A stretch of 64,000 nt of DNA from assembly GCA_003240775.1 (NCBI GenBank), contig QFNI01000017.1:4903-68902 (forward strand), written 5' to 3'. The translations under genes were made by a program, and so were the position numbers. The notes under the pieces were generated by a model, which made no database searches, was not told the origin of the DNA, and saw nothing but the letters and a program-made list of their open reading frames with translations. Position 1 is the first letter of the stretch, and each line of letters opens with the position of its first letter. This DNA comes from Mesorhizobium amorphae. GTDB taxonomy: Bacteria; Pseudomonadota; Alphaproteobacteria; Rhizobiales; Rhizobiaceae. Positions 62,882 to 64,000 of this stretch are shown in pieces.

Positions 62882-63043
62882 ATGTCCAAGGAACCGATGC
62901 CCGCGCCGGGCCCCGACAACGAGCCGAGCCCAGGGCCTGTGTGGACGCCGGTGATCGAGGAGCCGGACGATCCGGACGAGTTGCCCGACGAGGCGCCCAA
63001 TCCCAATCCCGACGAGAACAGCGATCCGCCGATCTATGCCTGA
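62882..63043 (+). CDS. small acidic proline-rich protein
   Basis: 53 residues, starting MSKEPMPAPGPDNEPSPGP and continuing with EEPDDPDELPDEAPNPNPDE; about a third Pro and a quarter Asp/Glu. AAGGAG sits 6 bases before ATG 62882, a good ribosome binding site; an in-frame ATG at 62867 would add five residues. Intrinsically disordered, with no signal peptide or domain. I do not recognise a family. The good Shine-Dalgarno and low-complexity composition, unlike the shadow frames here, make it a likely real gene. Confidence 0.6.
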   Translation: MSKEPMPAPGPDNEPSPGPVWTPVIEEPDDPDELPDEAPNPNPDENSDPPIYA

Positions 63044-63147
63044 TGCGGCATGAGCCTGTTGCCGGACGAGACGATATTGCTCGCTGGGGATGTCGGCTGC
63101 GGAGCGCGGCGCGACCTGCTCCAGGCTTCGATGCTCGGGAGGTGATG

Positions 63148-63639
63148 ATGATCCGGTTGCTGGCAGGTGTCGTGCTTCTCTTGGGCGTTTTCACCAACGC
63201 GGCGCTCGCAGGACAAGTGGTGCCGGGCGAGGAGCATTGCGTGGTGAATGTTCGCAGCGACGATCGCCTGAACCTGCGGGAAAAGCCGAGTGCCGAGGCG
63301 CCGGTCGTTGCCCGCAAGCGCTATGGCGACTGCGGCATCCGGGTGACAGGACAGTGCACCAGAGGCTGGTGCCCGGTGGAGGACGGCCATGTCGAGGGCT
63401 GGGTGAACCGACGCTTCCTCGCCATGGTCTCGCCTTCGCTCTACTGCGTTTCCAAGGTCGCGGCCGGCGACACACTCAACCTTCGCGCCTGGCCTTCATC
63501 GCAGTCGCGGGTTCTGGCGAGGCTTCGCCGCAACCAGTGCGACATCGCCTTTCTGCCCTTCGCCAAGGACGGGTGGCAGAAGGTCCGCGTCGCCGGTTGG
63601 GAAGGCTGGGTGAGCCGCAGATATCTCAGCGGCGAGTGA
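63148..63639 (+). CDS. exported bacterial SH3-domain protein
   Basis: 163 residues. Signal peptide MIRLLAGVVLLLGVFTNAAL ending ALAG, then two SH3b-type repeats: CVVNVRSDDRLNLREKPSA with GWVNRRFLA, and GDTLNLRAWPSSQSRVLARL with GWVSRRYLS. Four to five cysteines in the mature part could form disulphides in the periplasm. GGGAGG five bases before ATG 63148 decides that start over ATG 63145. Such proteins usually bind cell-wall peptides or serve as envelope sensors; the role here is unknown. Confidence 0.85.
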   Translation: MIRLLAGVVLLLGVFTNAALAGQVVPGEEHCVVNVRSDDRLNLREKPSAEAPVVARKRYGDCGIRVTGQCTRGWCPVEDGHVEGWVNRRFLAMVSPSLYCVSKVAAGDTLNLRAWPSSQSRVLARLRRNQCDIAFLPFAKDGWQKVRVAGWEGWVSRRYLSGE

Positions 63640-63652
63640 GAGGGGGAGTGAG

Positions 63653-64000
63653 TCAGGCCGCCTCCCGTGTGCCCGTGACCTCTGCCGTGATCTCTGCGAG
63701 CTTTGCCCTCATCGCCTGTGGCATCATGCGCTTGCTCTTGACGCGCGGCAGGTCGATGGGGTCGCGCTCGTCTTGGGTGTCGCCGTAGAGCGCCTCGTAG
63801 TCCGCCACATTGTCGAAGGTCTCGGCCGCCACCCCTTCGGCCAGAACGAGCGCGTGGTTCTCCAGCTCGATGTGGAAATAGGTGAAGCGCTCGGGCAGGC
63901 CCGTCATGCGGGTGATGGTGTTTGCGTTCACGAGCGCATCGGCATGCACGAGCATGCCGTCAAACAACAGCGCATGGTCTGGCGACACGCAGAGGTCGCG
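63653..64000 (-). CDS. Hint-domain (Hedgehog/intein-like) protein, C-terminal part only
   Basis: About 115 residues are visible; the frame continues past the right edge, so the N-terminus is missing. RDLCVSPDHALLFDGMLVHA and DALVNANTITRM, then YFHIELENHALVLAEGVAAE (quoted in part), are the C-terminal blocks of the Hint_2 family found in alphaproteobacterial calcium-binding or secreted proteins, where the domain may self-splice or self-cleave. The catalytic N-terminal Cys/Ser lies outside the window. ETFDNVADYEALYG and a basic end follow the Hint core. Confidence 0.8.
   Translation of the reverse strand, partial: RDLCVSPDHALLFDGMLVHADALVNANTITRMTGLPERFTYFHIELENHALVLAEGVAAETFDNVADYEALYGDTQDERDPIDLPRVKSKRMMPQAMRAKLAEITAEVTGTREAA

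Overview
The window is one continuous stretch of high-GC, tightly packed bacterial DNA. Strong G/C at third codon positions, ATGA/TGATG/GTGA operon overlaps, Liv- and Pot-type transporters in large numbers, an IclR-controlled pcaIJF set, and two classes of palindromic repeat of the sort scattered through rhizobial genomes point to an alphaproteobacterium of the Rhizobiales (Hyphomicrobiales). The genus cannot be fixed from the sequence. I see no rRNA, tRNA, CRISPR, transposase or phage gene, and no gap over 300 bases without a gene. It reads as a chromosomal or chromid catabolic region specialised in taking up and oxidising small organic compounds.

Region A (1-12815) has a partial gamma-glutamyltransferase and a LysR regulator on the minus strand. 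They face a plus-strand operon of aldehyde dehydrogenase, M19 dipeptidase, a 780-residue protein I cannot identify, an Ldh2-family NAD(P)H dehydrogenase and a full branched-chain-type (Liv) ABC importer. Together these look like uptake, peptide hydrolysis and oxidation of an amino-acid-like substrate, perhaps a cyclic imino acid.

Region B (12947-21869) is an autoinducer-2 (AI-2) uptake and processing locus. lsrR, lsrK and lsrG lie on the minus strand; lsrA, lsrC, lsrD and lsrB run divergently on the plus strand. There is no lsrF thiolase in the window. A class II aldolase sits behind a strong terminator where lsrF would be expected. No luxS is seen, so the cell may consume or eavesdrop on other species' signal.

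Region C (21879-33237) holds two divergent polyamine-type (Pot) ABC systems. The minus-strand operon is potA-potB-potC-potD plus a nitrilase-family amidase. The plus-strand operon is a PuuR-like HTH-cupin regulator, binding protein, two permeases, ATPase, a PuuB-like FAD amine oxidase and a small cupin. A G/C-rich inverted repeat lies inside the plus operon.

Region D (33274-36752) is pcaI-pcaJ-pcaF with a divergent IclR regulator (PcaR-like). Between them is a large palindrome containing a near-consensus PcaR site.

Region E (36847-59329) is an aromatic-compound supercluster. It contains an SDR, two paralogous Liv importers, a zinc alcohol dehydrogenase, an alpha/beta hydrolase, a two-component flavin monooxygenase, two hydroxyquinol-type intradiol dioxygenases, maleylacetate reductase, a TfdB-like FAD hydroxylase, a PcpA/LinE-like hydroquinone ring-cleavage dioxygenase, a small esterase and two paralogous LysR regulators. 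With region D this can take resorcinol/hydroquinone-type phenols through hydroxyquinol, maleylacetate and 3-oxoadipate to succinyl-CoA and acetyl-CoA.

Region F (59340-64000) is less focused: an exported ClpP-like/SH3/SPOR-like protein, an LLM-class flavin monooxygenase, a VOC protein, a tiny acidic proline-rich protein, an exported SH3-domain protein and the C-terminal end of a Hint-domain protein that leaves the window.
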